Origin: an uncultured beta proteobacterium | GTDB lineage: Bacteria; Pseudomonadota; Gammaproteobacteria; Burkholderiales; SG8-39 | DNA length: 20,931 bases | NCBI GenBank assembly: GCA_902826155.1 | Contig: CADEDU010000053.1 | Span: 30,421 to 51,351 of the forward strand | Direction of reading: 5' to 3' | Shown: positions 1 through 7,534 of the stretch, piece by piece | Layout of the letters: every line of letters starts with the position of its first letter | How positions within the stretch are numbered: the stretch's first letter is position 1 | Position numbers and translations under genes: made by a program | Notes under the pieces: model-generated | The model's input: only the letters and a program-made list of their open reading frames with translations | Told to the model about the DNA's origin: nothing | Databases searched by the model: none

Positions 1-1278
1 ACCCTCCTGATCGTCTTCGTGGTTGCCATCGTGCTCGGCATGCCGATCGGCATCGCGCTGGGCGTCGGCGCGCTCGCGGCGGCAATGCTCTATCCGGTGC
101 TCAACCCGATCATCATCCCGACCCGCTTCGTCGGCCTGCTCTCGGATTCCTACCTGCTGCTTTCGGCGCCACTGTTCATTCTCGCGGGCAATCTCGCGGC
201 GCGTGGTGGGGTGGCGAGGGCGATCATCGATCTCGCAACGGCGTTGGTCGGGCGTTTTCGCGGCGGTCTGGCGTACGTGAACGTCGTCGACAGCATGGTG
301 TTCGGCGGCATCTCCGGTTCGGCGGTGGCCGACGTTTCGGCGCTCGGCACCTTCCTCATCCCGCAGATGGAGCGCAAGGGCTACGACCGCGACTTCGCGA
401 CCGCGCTCACCATCAGCACCGCCATCATGGCGCCGATCATTCCGCCGTCGATCATCGCCGTCATTTACGCGTGGATGGCCGATGAATCGGTCGCGGCGAT
501 GTTCCTGGCCGGGTTCGTTCCCGGGCTGCTGGTGGGCATCGGCATGGCGGTGCCGATCTTCGTCATCGCGCGCCGGCGCAACTACCCGAAAGAGAAGCCG
601 CCGACGCTCGCCGAGTTCATGGTCGTGTTCAAGCGGGCGCTGCCGGCGTTGATGATTCCGGTCATCATCATGGGCGGCATCCTGTTCGGTCTGTTCACGC
701 CCACCGAGGCCGCGGCCGTCGCGGTGGTCTATGCGCTCGTGGTGACGCCGTTCTTCTACAAGGAACCTGCGTGGCGCGAAATTCCGCAGATCTTCGCCGA
801 CTCGGCGCGCCTCTCGGGCGTGATCGGTCTGATCATCGGTCTGGTGGGCGCGTTCGGCTGGGTACTCACGTATTCCAAGTTCCCGTTTCGCGTCGCTGAA
901 GCGATCGCCGGCGTGGCGCCCACCTGGTACCTGTTCCTGGTGCTGATCATCGCGCTATACGTGGTGCTCGGCACCTTCCTCACGCCCTCGGAGATCATTC
1001 TGGTGACGGTGCCGGTGCTGCTTCCAGGGGCCGTCGCCGTCGGCATCCATCCGATCCACTTCGGCATGGTGTGCGTGATCGCATCGGCCATCGGCCACAT
1101 CACGCCGCCGGTAGGACTGTGCCTGTTCGTCGGCATGTCGGTGAGCGGCCTGCCGATGGAGAAGCTGGTGCGTCCGCTGGTGCCGTTCCTGTGCGCCATC
1201 ATCGCGGTGCTGCTGGTCGTCGCGTTCGTGCCGGAGACGGCGCTTTACCTGCCGAAAGCGTTTGGGTTCATCAAGTAG
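1..1278 (+). CDS. TRAP transporter large permease (DctM-like), 5' end outside window
   Basis: The reading frame is open from base 1 and ends at TAG 1276-1278, so 425 codons are visible and probably only a few N-terminal residues are missing (family length is about 425-430). The product is very hydrophobic, with about 12 membrane segments. It carries DctM hallmarks: an N-terminal GMPIGIALG stretch, an FGGISGSAVADVSALGTFLIP segment, SIIAVIYA after a Pro-rich turn (IIPPS), and GHITPPVGLCLFV near the C-terminus. Family knowledge: the large permease of TRAP systems imports carboxylates using an ion gradient, together with a small membrane subunit and a periplasmic receptor. Neither partner is visible here and both would lie upstream. 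The substrate cannot be read from the sequence; the downstream aldolase and RraA-like genes suggest an organic acid. A GTG at position 19 is in frame but is unlikely to be the true start. Confidence 0.93.
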   Translation, partial: TLLIVFVVAIVLGMPIGIALGVGALAAAMLYPVLNPIIIPTRFVGLLSDSYLLLSAPLFILAGNLAARGGVARAIIDLATALVGRFRGGLAYVNVVDSMVFGGISGSAVADVSALGTFLIPQMERKGYDRDFATALTISTAIMAPIIPPSIIAVIYAWMADESVAAMFLAGFVPGLLVGIGMAVPIFVIARRRNYPKEKPPTLAEFMVVFKRALPALMIPVIIMGGILFGLFTPTEAAAVAVVYALVVTPFFYKEPAWREIPQIFADSARLSGVIGLIIGLVGAFGWVLTYSKFPFRVAEAIAGVAPTWYLFLVLIIALYVVLGTFLTPSEIILVTVPVLLPGAVAVGIHPIHFGMVCVIASAIGHITPPVGLCLFVGMSVSGLPMEKLVRPLVPFLCAIIAVLLVVAFVPETALYLPKAFGFIK

Positions 1279-1414
1279 CGGCTCGCGTTTGTGCGTGGCG
1301 GGGCGTCGCCGCCTTCCGATCGGCCGGTCCGTGCACAACCCTCGCTGTCGGCGGCTCAGCTCGACTCCGGGGTCGCATCCCCTAAAAAGGGGCCCCTCCT
1401 CCGCCCTCCGCTCG

Positions 1415-2425
1415 CTATTCGGCTTTCGCCCCCGAGCGGCGAATGATCACGCCCCATCGCTCGGTCTCGGCACGGATGTAGGCCGCGAACGCGTCGGGCT
1501 GCATCGGTCGCACGTCGATCCCGAGCTTCGCCAGGCGCGCTTCGGTATCGGGTTGCTTGAGCGCGCGCGCGGCCTCGCCGCTCAGCCGCTCGACGATCGC
1601 GCGCGGCACGCCGCTACGCGTGCCCAGACCGAACCACGGCGTGACTTCGAACCCTTTCACGCCCGCTTCATCCATTGTCGGCAGATCGGGCACGACCGCG
1701 ATCCGGTGCTTCTCGGCCACCGCAATGGCGCGCAGCTGGCCTTTCTGCACCATCGGCACGGCCGCGGTGGTGTTGATGAACGAGAGCACCACATTGCCCG
1801 CCAGCAGATCGGTCGTGGCAGCCGCCGCGCCTTTGTAGGGCACATGCACCACGTCCACACCCGTCATCGACTTGAGCAGTTCCATCGCCAGGTGTCCGGT
1901 GGTGCCGACACCTTGCGAGGCGTAGCTGGCTTTGCCTGCTTGCGCGCGCAGCCATGCGAGCAACTCCGGCACGGTCTTCGCCGGCACTGATGGATGCAGC
2001 ATCAGCAGCAACGGCGAGTAACCCAGCATGGCGATCGGCGCGATCTCGGTGGCCGGGTCGAACGGCATCTTCGCGTGCAGATGCATGTTGATGCTGAACA
2101 CGCCGGGGATCGTCACGAACAACATGTGGCCGTCGGGCGGCGCCTTGACCACCGCATCGACGCCGATGTTGCCGTTGGCACCCGGACGGTTCTCGACCAC
2201 GAACGGCTGGCCGAACGACTTGGTGAACTCTTCGGCGAGCACGCGCGCGAGCAGATCGACAGAGCCGCCGGGCGGGCTGGTCGCGATCACCCGGACCGGG
2301 CGGGCCGGCCATTGCGCCGGCGCTGCGGTGGATTGCGCCATGGCGAGCGGCGCGTGGATCAACACGGCGCAAGCGTAGATCAACGCGGGTTTGCACAGCG
2401 CGGAAAGGAGGGGCGAACGGAACAC
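1415..2425 (-). CDS. Bug/TctC-family periplasmic solute-binding protein
   Basis: The product has 336 residues and starts at GTG 2425-2423, preceded by a GAGG Shine-Dalgarno-like sequence at suitable spacing. An N-terminal hydrophobic stretch ends in AMA followed by QS, giving a signal peptide of about 30 residues, so the mature protein is periplasmic. Bug-family features are the WPARPVRVI start of the mature domain, PPGGSVDLLARVLAEEF, the VENRPGANGNIG segment, and HVPYKGAAAATTDLLAG in the middle. Family knowledge: these proteins bind carboxylates or other small acids for tripartite tricarboxylate (TctAB) systems, though most are orphans without a linked permease. No tctA or tctB is visible. 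The gene converges on the TRAP permease and diverges from the class II aldolase 178 bp away. The ligand is unknown. Confidence 0.93.
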   Translation of the reverse strand: MFRSPLLSALCKPALIYACAVLIHAPLAMAQSTAAPAQWPARPVRVIATSPPGGSVDLLARVLAEEFTKSFGQPFVVENRPGANGNIGVDAVVKAPPDGHMLFVTIPGVFSINMHLHAKMPFDPATEIAPIAMLGYSPLLLMLHPSVPAKTVPELLAWLRAQAGKASYASQGVGTTGHLAMELLKSMTGVDVVHVPYKGAAAATTDLLAGNVVLSFINTTAAVPMVQKGQLRAIAVAEKHRIAVVPDLPTMDEAGVKGFEVTPWFGLGTRSGVPRAIVERLSGEAARALKQPDTEARLAKLGIDVRPMQPDAFAAYIRAETERWGVIIRRSGAKAE

Positions 2426-2603
2426 GGATCCTCGCTTGTCGTCGTGTTGGTGGTCTGCGATGGGGTTGCCTCGCTGCGGTCGTGGGACCGCGGCGATCGT
2501 TCAAGCCTACCGTAGCGCGGTCGCTTGCACGAGATCCCAGCGCGGGCAGCGCATGCGGCACAATCGCGGCCTGTCCCCGGAAAATCCAACGAGGAGCAAC
2601 AAA

Positions 2604-3380
2604 GTGGGAGCCAACGACACCAAGGCGATCGAGCAGGAGCTGCGCGTCACCGTCGCCACCGCCGGCGCGATCCTTTATCACCTCGGCCTGGCCGACTACA
2701 TGGGGCACTGCAGTGCACGCGTGCCCGGCACCGATCGTATCGTCATCAAGCCGCGCCACTCGGCGGCAGTGCATGGCATGGGCACGGTGTCGCCCGAGCG
2801 CATGGTCGTCATGGATCTGGACGGCAACGTGCTCGAAGGCGAGGAGGGGCCGCCGGCCGAGCGTTTCATCCATAGCGAGATCTATCGCAGACGGCCCGAC
2901 GTGGGCGGTGTGATCCACACGCATCAGATGATGACGCTCGCGTTCTGCGTCGCGCAGCAACCGATCCTGCCGCTGTTGTCGGTGGAGGCGCCGTTGGTGG
3001 CGCGGCCGATTCCGGTGTATGGCGATCCGGATCTGGTGAACACGCCGGCGCGCGGCAAGGCGCTGGCGCAGGCGCTCGGCGATCACGAGGTGGTGCACAT
3101 CCAGAACCACGGCGTGGTGTTCGCCTCGCCGACAGTGGAGGAGGCGACGCTCGCCTCGATCCATCTTGAGCGGCTGGCGATGCTCAACTTCCTCGCGCGC
3201 CAGCTCGGTACGCCGCACGCGATCGACCAGGCCAAGATCGACGAGATGCTCAAGGGCAATCGCGTCGGCTACAAAGTGCGCTGGGCCTACTACAAGAGCC
3301 TGCTCGATACCGGAGCGCTGTCGGCGCGTTCCGTGGTGGGCGCACCACCGATCTTCCAGCAGCTCAACATGATGAAGTGA
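2604..3380 (+). CDS. Class II aldolase/adducin-family protein
   Basis: The product has 258 residues. I chose GTG 2604 because GAGGAG (2591-2596) lies 7 bases upstream and the fold begins soon after; the frame is open further upstream but that stretch is not protein-like. The class II aldolase fold is shown by the glycine-rich start of the sugar/acid pocket (GHCSARVPGTDRI), a catalytic-type Glu in RFIHSEIYRRRPDV, the zinc-ligand pair in VIHTHQ, and the third zinc-type His in IQNHGVV. Family knowledge: members cleave or decarboxylate phosphorylated or free hydroxy acids using Zn2+, and many homologues have no assigned substrate. The stop codon overlaps the next start (GTGA, 3377-3380), so the two products are translationally coupled. 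Its neighbours suggest a role in degrading a hydroxy or keto acid. Fold assignment is confident; substrate is unknown. Confidence 0.92.
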   Translation: MGANDTKAIEQELRVTVATAGAILYHLGLADYMGHCSARVPGTDRIVIKPRHSAAVHGMGTVSPERMVVMDLDGNVLEGEEGPPAERFIHSEIYRRRPDVGGVIHTHQMMTLAFCVAQQPILPLLSVEAPLVARPIPVYGDPDLVNTPARGKALAQALGDHEVVHIQNHGVVFASPTVEEATLASIHLERLAMLNFLARQLGTPHAIDQAKIDEMLKGNRVGYKVRWAYYKSLLDTGALSARSVVGAPPIFQQLNMMK

Positions 3381-4507
3381 CGCGCGCGACGCCAAACCGC
3401 TTCATCACCGACGCAACACGCACCGGCATCCGCGCGGTGCTGGCCGATCGCGGCCCGCGCCGTCAGTACCTGCCCGGTTTCGATGCCGACTACTTCGACA
3501 TCGTTCACTACATTCTGCGCTGCACCTACCGCATCTGGGAGCAGCGCGGCACCGAGCTGATCCGCAGTCACTACGCCGGCGATGCACGCGTCATCACCCT
3601 GGGTGGGCAGTCGTGCTCGGCGCAGGCGGTGATCGACGCCACGCGCGCGACGCAACGGTCGTTTCCCGATCGGCGCCTGCGCGCTGAAGACGTGATCTGG
3701 TGCCGGTTGCCGGGCGCGGCGGGGTTGTTCTCCTCCCACCGCATCGTGAGCACGATGACGCATCGCGCCGCGAGCGAGTTCGGCGCGGCCGATGGCAAAG
3801 CGGCTCGCTTTCGCACCATCGCCGATTGCTATGTGCGTGCCAACCGCATCCACCTGGAATGGCTGGTGCGCGACAACTACGCGATCGCGCTGCAACTGGG
3901 CAAGGATCCATGGCGGTTGGCTGCGATCATGGCGCGAAAGGAAGAGCCCGCCTTCGTGCGCTGGCGATATGCGGCGGCACAACGATTGCTGGCAAGGCGA
4001 TCCGGAACCTCTGACGAAGCGGTTCGCGAGATCGCGGTCGGGTCGATCGCTGCACCGAAGCATCCGCCAGTGCCCGCTCGAGCTCGAAGTTGGGTGACCT
4101 CGTGGCTCGCCGCCATCAACGCGCGCGCCTGGCGGACTCTCGAGAATCTCTACACTCCGCGCGTGAGTGCTGCGCTACCTCGAGCCCTGACCGTGCGAAG
4201 CCCGTCGGGAATCAGCGGGTACTGGTCGTCGCTCGCCGCCGCGCTGCCCGATCTTTACCTGGTCGCCGATCGCGTGACCTGTCTGGCGCCGAGTCGAAAC
4301 ACGATGCGCATCGCGGTGCGGTGGTGGGGGGCGGGTAAGCATCGAGGGGCCGGTCGTTTCGGTCGCGCGAGCGGCGCACCGCTGCTGCTGCTCGGTGTCT
4401 CGCACTTCTTGTGGGAGGACGGTGCTGTACGGCGCGAGTCGACGGTGCTCGACGAGCTCGCCGTGCTGCGCCAGATCGCGCATGCGCGCAATCGAGGGCG
4501 CGGGTAG
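3377..4507 (+). CDS. Protein with two tandem NTF2/SnoaL-like domains
   Basis: The product has 376 residues, starts at GTG 3377 and overlaps the aldolase stop by 4 bp. The sequence appears to hold two cone-shaped NTF2-like units. The first (about residues 38-170) begins with YFDIVHYILRCTYRIWEQRG and contains YAGDARVITLGG. The second (about 235-365) begins SWVTSWLAAINARAWRTLENLY and includes GISGYWSSLAAALPDLYLVADRVT. Both follow the SnoaL pattern of a helix ending in a Tyr/acidic turn, then a shielded strand and the PDL/PDR motif before the sheet. An Arg/Ala-rich linker separates them. Family knowledge: single-domain SnoaL-like proteins are about 130-150 residues and include polyketide cyclases, ester cyclases and isomerases; two-unit proteins also exist. 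The coupled aldolase suggests action on the same intermediate. No catalytic residue can be assigned, so the enzymatic role is open. Confidence 0.8.
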   Translation: MTRATPNRFITDATRTGIRAVLADRGPRRQYLPGFDADYFDIVHYILRCTYRIWEQRGTELIRSHYAGDARVITLGGQSCSAQAVIDATRATQRSFPDRRLRAEDVIWCRLPGAAGLFSSHRIVSTMTHRAASEFGAADGKAARFRTIADCYVRANRIHLEWLVRDNYAIALQLGKDPWRLAAIMARKEEPAFVRWRYAAAQRLLARRSGTSDEAVREIAVGSIAAPKHPPVPARARSWVTSWLAAINARAWRTLENLYTPRVSAALPRALTVRSPSGISGYWSSLAAALPDLYLVADRVTCLAPSRNTMRIAVRWWGAGKHRGAGRFGRASGAPLLLLGVSHFLWEDGAVRRESTVLDELAVLRQIAHARNRGRG

Positions 4508-4534
4508 CATCGGCGCCGAAACAGGAGAGCCGAT

Positions 4535-5269
4535 ATGACAACGTCATCCCCCGATGCGCTGTTCGCCGAACTGCGCAAGATCGATACGCCCACCATCACC
4601 AACGTCGTGGCGACGTATCCGAAGAATCCGCTGTGCCTGGGCCTGTACAACCCGTGGACCGAGAACTGGTACACCGATACATCGATCCGTTGCATCTATC
4701 CGGAGATGGGCGCCGTGATCGGTTACGCAGTCACTTGCGTGTACGGCCTGCCCGATCCGAATTACAGCGGCCGGCTCTCGTTCATGGACGTGGTCGATGC
4801 GCTCGATGCCAGCCCGAAGCCGACGATTCTGGTGATCCAGCAGAAGTGGCCGCCGGAGTTGATGGCCAAGGCGGGGCTCGCCGGCGAGATCATGGTGACT
4901 TCGATGCAAGCGGTGGGCTGCATCGGCATGCTCTCCAACGGGCCGTCGCGCGATGTGGATGCAGTGCGGCGGTTGAATTTCCAGATGCTGCTGGGCGGTG
5001 TGACGGCCGGTCACGGCGAGATGGCGGTGCAGGCCGTCAGCGTGCCCGTGTCGGTGGGCGGCATGGACATCGCCCCGGGGGAGCTGATCCACATGGATGA
5101 GAACGGCGCGGTGAAGTTTCCCGCGACGAAGGCCGAGGCGGTGCTCACCAACGCCAAGGCAATGCTCGAGGACGAGGCGCTCCGGCTGGCGGCACTGCGC
5201 AAGGCGAAGACTGCCGCCGAAGTCCGCGCGGCTTCCAGCGGCGGGGCCTATGCGAATCGGAAGACTTGA
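4535..5269 (+). CDS. RraA-like / 4-hydroxy-4-methyl-2-oxoglutarate aldolase-like protein
   Basis: The product has 244 residues and starts at ATG 4535 with AGGAG at 4523-4527. The fold is recognised from DTPTITNVV near the N-terminus (family pattern: Thr/Ser after the first helix), SNGPSRDVDAV with the Arg139-Asp140 pair matching the catalytic/metal Arg-Asp of HMG aldolases, and the C-terminal APGELIHMDENGAVKFP, which matches the usual PGDLIxGDxxGVVxIP. Family knowledge: such proteins are divalent-metal pyruvate aldolases or oxaloacetate decarboxylases in aromatic-acid breakdown, or RNase E regulators. Lack of an E. coli-like context and the preceding class II aldolase favour the metabolic role. 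The protein is longer than E. coli RraA (about 160 residues), like the 230-250-residue proteobacterial subgroup. The stop codon lies in the loop of a strong inverted repeat. Substrate is unproven. Confidence 0.88.
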   Translation: MTTSSPDALFAELRKIDTPTITNVVATYPKNPLCLGLYNPWTENWYTDTSIRCIYPEMGAVIGYAVTCVYGLPDPNYSGRLSFMDVVDALDASPKPTILVIQQKWPPELMAKAGLAGEIMVTSMQAVGCIGMLSNGPSRDVDAVRRLNFQMLLGGVTAGHGEMAVQAVSVPVSVGGMDIAPGELIHMDENGAVKFPATKAEAVLTNAKAMLEDEALRLAALRKAKTAAEVRAASSGGAYANRKT

Positions 5270-5281
5270 TCCGATTCGCAT
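5251..5281 (+). repeat. 11-bp inverted repeat across the RraA-like stop codon
   Basis: TGCGAATCGG (5251-5260) and CCGATTCGCA (5271-5280) are perfect inverted copies separated by 10 bases that contain the TGA stop. A5250 and T5281 add one further pair. No T-run follows, so it is not a classical terminator by itself; it may protect the mRNA 3' end. Part of it (5252-5274) recurs imperfectly at 5290-5312. Confidence 0.75.
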
Positions 5282-5314
5282 GCCTTCAGACGAATCGCAA
5301 GCCTTGATGCGAGC

Positions 5315-5347
5315 CGCGCGCCCTGACGGATAGCACAGGGCGGCGCG
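5315..5347 (+). terminator. GC-rich hairpin in convergent region
   Basis: CGCGCGCCCTG (5315-5325) can pair with CAGGGCGGCGCG (5336-5347) with one bulged G (5342) and a 10-base loop. It lies between the convergent RraA-like and EF-hand genes. No T-run follows directly, so its action as a terminator is uncertain. Confidence 0.4.
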
Positions 5348-5380
5348 ACCGGGCGGCACGCGCGTGCCCGGTCGGTTGTT
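5346..5380 (+). terminator. Probable rho-independent terminator after RraA-like gene
   Basis: CGACCGGGC (5346-5354) and GCCCGGTCG (5366-5374) form a perfect 9-bp stem around an 11-base loop. GTTGTTTGTG follows, a T-rich though interrupted tail on the plus strand. It sits about 20 bases before the end of the convergent EF-hand gene, the expected place for a terminator of the RraA-like transcript. Confidence 0.55.
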
Positions 5381-5398
5381 TGTGAGGGACGTCGCCCT

Positions 5399-5680
5399 CT
5401 ACAGTCCGCCGGTCTGACCCGAGAGCAGCAGCAGCGCCTGCGCCGCCTCGTTGTGCGTCAGCCAGCCGCGCTTGCCCTTGTCCATCTTGTTCCAGGCGGT
5501 GGTGACCATCTGCATGAATTCGGCCTGCGACACCTGGCCGTTCTTGTCGGTGTCCATCTTCTTGGCAACCTCGACGCAGAACCCCATGGTCGGGTGCAGC
5601 GCCTTGTCGTTGTCGCCCTGCGCGAATGCCAGCGAGCTCGTCATTGCCACGGCGGCCACGGCCAGTTTCAGTGCTTTCAT
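5399..5680 (-). CDS. Small secreted EF-hand protein
   Basis: The product has 93 residues and starts at ATG 5680-5678 with GGGAAG upstream. Residues 1-20 form a signal peptide (MKALKLAVAAVAMTSSLAFA), so the mature protein should be periplasmic. One canonical EF-hand calcium loop is seen at residues 43-54: D43, D45, N47, Q49, S51 and E54 in the ligand positions, G48 at the bend and V50 at the hydrophobic position. A second, degenerate loop at 67-78 keeps D67, G72 and E78 but has G69 and R71 where ligands are expected. Family knowledge: paired EF-hands bind Ca2+ as buffers or sensors, and short periplasmic versions are common in proteobacteria without known partners. The gene stands alone, convergent with the RraA-like gene and divergent from the sigma-factor module. 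Physiological role unknown. Confidence 0.88.
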   Translation of the reverse strand: MKALKLAVAAVAMTSSLAFAQGDNDKALHPTMGFCVEVAKKMDTDKNGQVSQAEFMQMVTTAWNKMDKGKRGWLTHNEAAQALLLLSGQTGGL

Positions 5681-5836
5681 GTCGTCTTCCCTTTCATTGA
5701 GCGATACATGGATGCAACGGTTGGTGGTTCGCGCTGGAGTGATCCGGACGGATCGGCGGTTCGGGGGCCAGTGCGACGCGAGTTCACTCGCTGCAGCCTG
5801 ATACGCAACGCCGGGTCGACTGGATCACTGGTGCCG

Positions 5837-5863
5837 TGTCGGATCGCGGCGGCGCCGAACGTC
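5837..5863 (+). promoter_or_regulatory. Putative ECF42-type sigma promoter 1
   Basis: TGTCGGA (5837-5843) and CGTC (5860-5863) are separated by 16 bases, 27 bases before the first DGPF gene. The arrangement matches the ECF42 consensus as I recall it (TGTCGA at -35, CGA/TC at -10). The same elements, with identical spacing and a following CTTG, recur at 7973-7999, which strengthens the call. Confidence 0.7.
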
Positions 5864-5890
5864 CTTGTTGGCGAGCGTCCTGGAGGGGCC

Positions 5891-6256
5891 GTGCTCTACG
5901 CGATACTTTGCTACCACGACGAGGCCGAACTCGCCGCCACTACCGGGCCGCAGGGCGGCGCATTGCTGGCCGGGCGGGCCGCGATCGAGCGGGCTTTCTC
6001 GGCCGAGGGGCGGCTCGGGCCGGTGGCGCGGCTGATGCCGACTTCGGCCGCGGTGACCGTCCGCGCCGGGCCTGTGCCGAGGGTGCTCGACGGGCCGTTC
6101 GCGGAAACGAAGGAGCAGCTATTGGGGATTTGCGTGATCGAATGCGACACACTGCAGACAGCGATCGATGCGGCGCGCGGAATGGTCGGCAGCGGCGGGG
6201 CGTTGGAGATCCGGCCTCTGCGTTCCCTGGAGCCCGACACCTTGCGTGTCCGGTGA
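5891..6256 (+). CDS. YCII/DGPF-domain protein (first of two)
   Basis: The product has 121 residues. GTG 5891 is chosen because GGAGG (5882-5886) sits just upstream and the translated start (LYAILCYHDEAEL) matches the first strand of YCII proteins. The family hallmark is VLDGPFAETKEQLLGICVIE, the DGPF motif followed by a conserved E-T-K-E. Family knowledge: YCII-like proteins are small alpha/beta-barrel dimers, and DGPF members are typically encoded beside ECF42 sigma factors; their biochemical role is not established. It is the first gene of the likely operon, 16 bp before the sigma gene, and has its own ECF42-like promoter upstream. The frame is open back to 5453, but that part overlaps the EF-hand gene on the other strand and is not protein-like. 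Confidence 0.88.
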   Translation: MLYAILCYHDEAELAATTGPQGGALLAGRAAIERAFSAEGRLGPVARLMPTSAAVTVRAGPVPRVLDGPFAETKEQLLGICVIECDTLQTAIDAARGMVGSGGALEIRPLRSLEPDTLRVR

Positions 6257-6272
6257 ACGAGGAGCGGTGCGC

Positions 6273-7517
6273 TTGAGCGAACTGCGATGGATCGACACGG
6301 CTTTCGCCGCGGCACGCCCTCAGGCGATGGCGGCCCTGTTGCGCTACTTCCGCGACCTCGATACCGCTGAAGATGCATTCCAGGAGGCGTGCCTGCGCGC
6401 CTTGCAGCGCTGGCCCAAGGACGGCCCGCCGCGCGATCCGACCGCCTGGCTGATCCTGGTCGGACGTAACAGCGCGTTGGATGAAGCGCGACGGCAGAGC
6501 CGCAACGAGCCGCTGCCCGATGAGGACGTCTTCGCCGATTCCGAGGATCAGCAAACGGAGTTGGCCGATCGGCTCGACAGCTCCCACTATCGCGACGACA
6601 TCCTGCGGCTGTTGTTCATCTGCTGTCATCCCGAACTGCCGGCTACTCAGCAGATTGCACTCGCGCTGCGCATCGTCTCCGGTCTGACGGTGAAGGAGAT
6701 CGCGCACGCGTTCCTGGTGAGCGAGGCGGCGATGGAGCAGCGCATCACGCGAGCCAAGCGACTGATCGGCAAGACCCGGGTGTCGTTCGAAACGCCCGGG
6801 GCGCCCGAGCGGGTTGAACGACTCGGTGTCGTCGCGGCAACCATCTATCTGCTCTTCAACGAGGGCTACTCGGCGAGCGGCGGCGACGTGCCGGTGCGGG
6901 CGCCGCTGTGCGATGAAGCGATCCGCCTGGCGCGGCTGCTCGTGCGGCTGTTTCCGGGCGAACCTGAAATCCTCGGACTGACCGCGCTGCTCTTGCTGCA
7001 GCATTCGCGCACGCCCGCACGCGTCGATGCCGATGGCGCGATCGTCCTGCTGGAGGATCAGGACCGCGCGCAATGGAATCGCGAATGGATCGACGAAGGC
7101 CTGGCGTTGCTCGACAAGGCCGCGCGACACGCGCAGCCCGGTCCGTATCAATTGCAAGCCAGCATAGCGGCTGCGCATGCGCGGGCTGAACGCGCCGCCG
7201 ACACGGATTGGGTGCTGATCGAGCAGCACTACGCCGATCTGGAACGGTTGCAGCCTTCGCCGGTAGTGAAACTGAACCGCGCAGTGGCCACCGCAAAGGC
7301 GCGCGGCGCCGAATTCGCGCTGCCGATGCTCGAGTTGCTCGCCGAGCCATTGGACGGCTACTTCCACTACCACGGCGTGAAGGGCTGGCTGCTGATGCAG
7401 CTGGGGCGTGCGGACGAGGCGCGCGTCGCGTTCAATCAGGCGATCGCACTGGCACACACCGCGGCCGAGGCCACGCAGATCCGAATCTATCTCGATCAAC
7501 TCACGCGAAAGTACTAA
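6273..7517 (+). CDS. ECF42-group RNA polymerase sigma factor with C-terminal TPR-like extension
   Basis: The product has 414 residues. TTG 6273 is preferred: GAGGAG (6259-6264) lies 8 bases upstream and the protein then begins SELRWIDTAFAAARPQAMAA, typical of the family. GTG 6267 is in frame but only 2 bases from that RBS. Region sigma2 spans about residues 15-75, with LDTAEDAFQEACLRAL resembling the core-binding helix. Region sigma4 spans about 115-168, with a helix-turn-helix in LTVKEIAHAFLVSEAAMEQRITRAKRLI. The long C-terminal part starts with IYLLFNEGY (191-199), a marker of this group, and continues as helical TPR-like repeats to the end. Family knowledge: ECF42 factors have no classical anti-sigma factor; the C-terminal extension is needed for activity, and they control adjacent DGPF genes. 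The module here fits that exactly. The inducing signal is unknown. Confidence 0.93.
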   Translation: MSELRWIDTAFAAARPQAMAALLRYFRDLDTAEDAFQEACLRALQRWPKDGPPRDPTAWLILVGRNSALDEARRQSRNEPLPDEDVFADSEDQQTELADRLDSSHYRDDILRLLFICCHPELPATQQIALALRIVSGLTVKEIAHAFLVSEAAMEQRITRAKRLIGKTRVSFETPGAPERVERLGVVAATIYLLFNEGYSASGGDVPVRAPLCDEAIRLARLLVRLFPGEPEILGLTALLLLQHSRTPARVDADGAIVLLEDQDRAQWNREWIDEGLALLDKAARHAQPGPYQLQASIAAAHARAERAADTDWVLIEQHYADLERLQPSPVVKLNRAVATAKARGAEFALPMLELLAEPLDGYFHYHGVKGWLLMQLGRADEARVAFNQAIALAHTAAEATQIRIYLDQLTRKY

Positions 7518-7534
7518 GACGAAAGGAGCAGCCG

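Noticed and set aside
1379..1397. Possible terminator between the convergent TRAP and Bug genes (CCCCTAAAAAGGGGCCCCT)
   Set aside because: The stem is only 4 bp with a 6-base loop and alternative pairings, and no clear T-run follows on the plus strand. Too weak to list.
2525..2564. TTGCAC and CACAAT as a promoter for the class II aldolase
   Set aside because: The spacing is 28 bp, far from the usual 16-18.
1668..3395. Minus-strand 575-codon open frame spanning the Bug gene and the aldolase
   Set aside because: It overlaps two recognisable genes in other frames and shows no domain.
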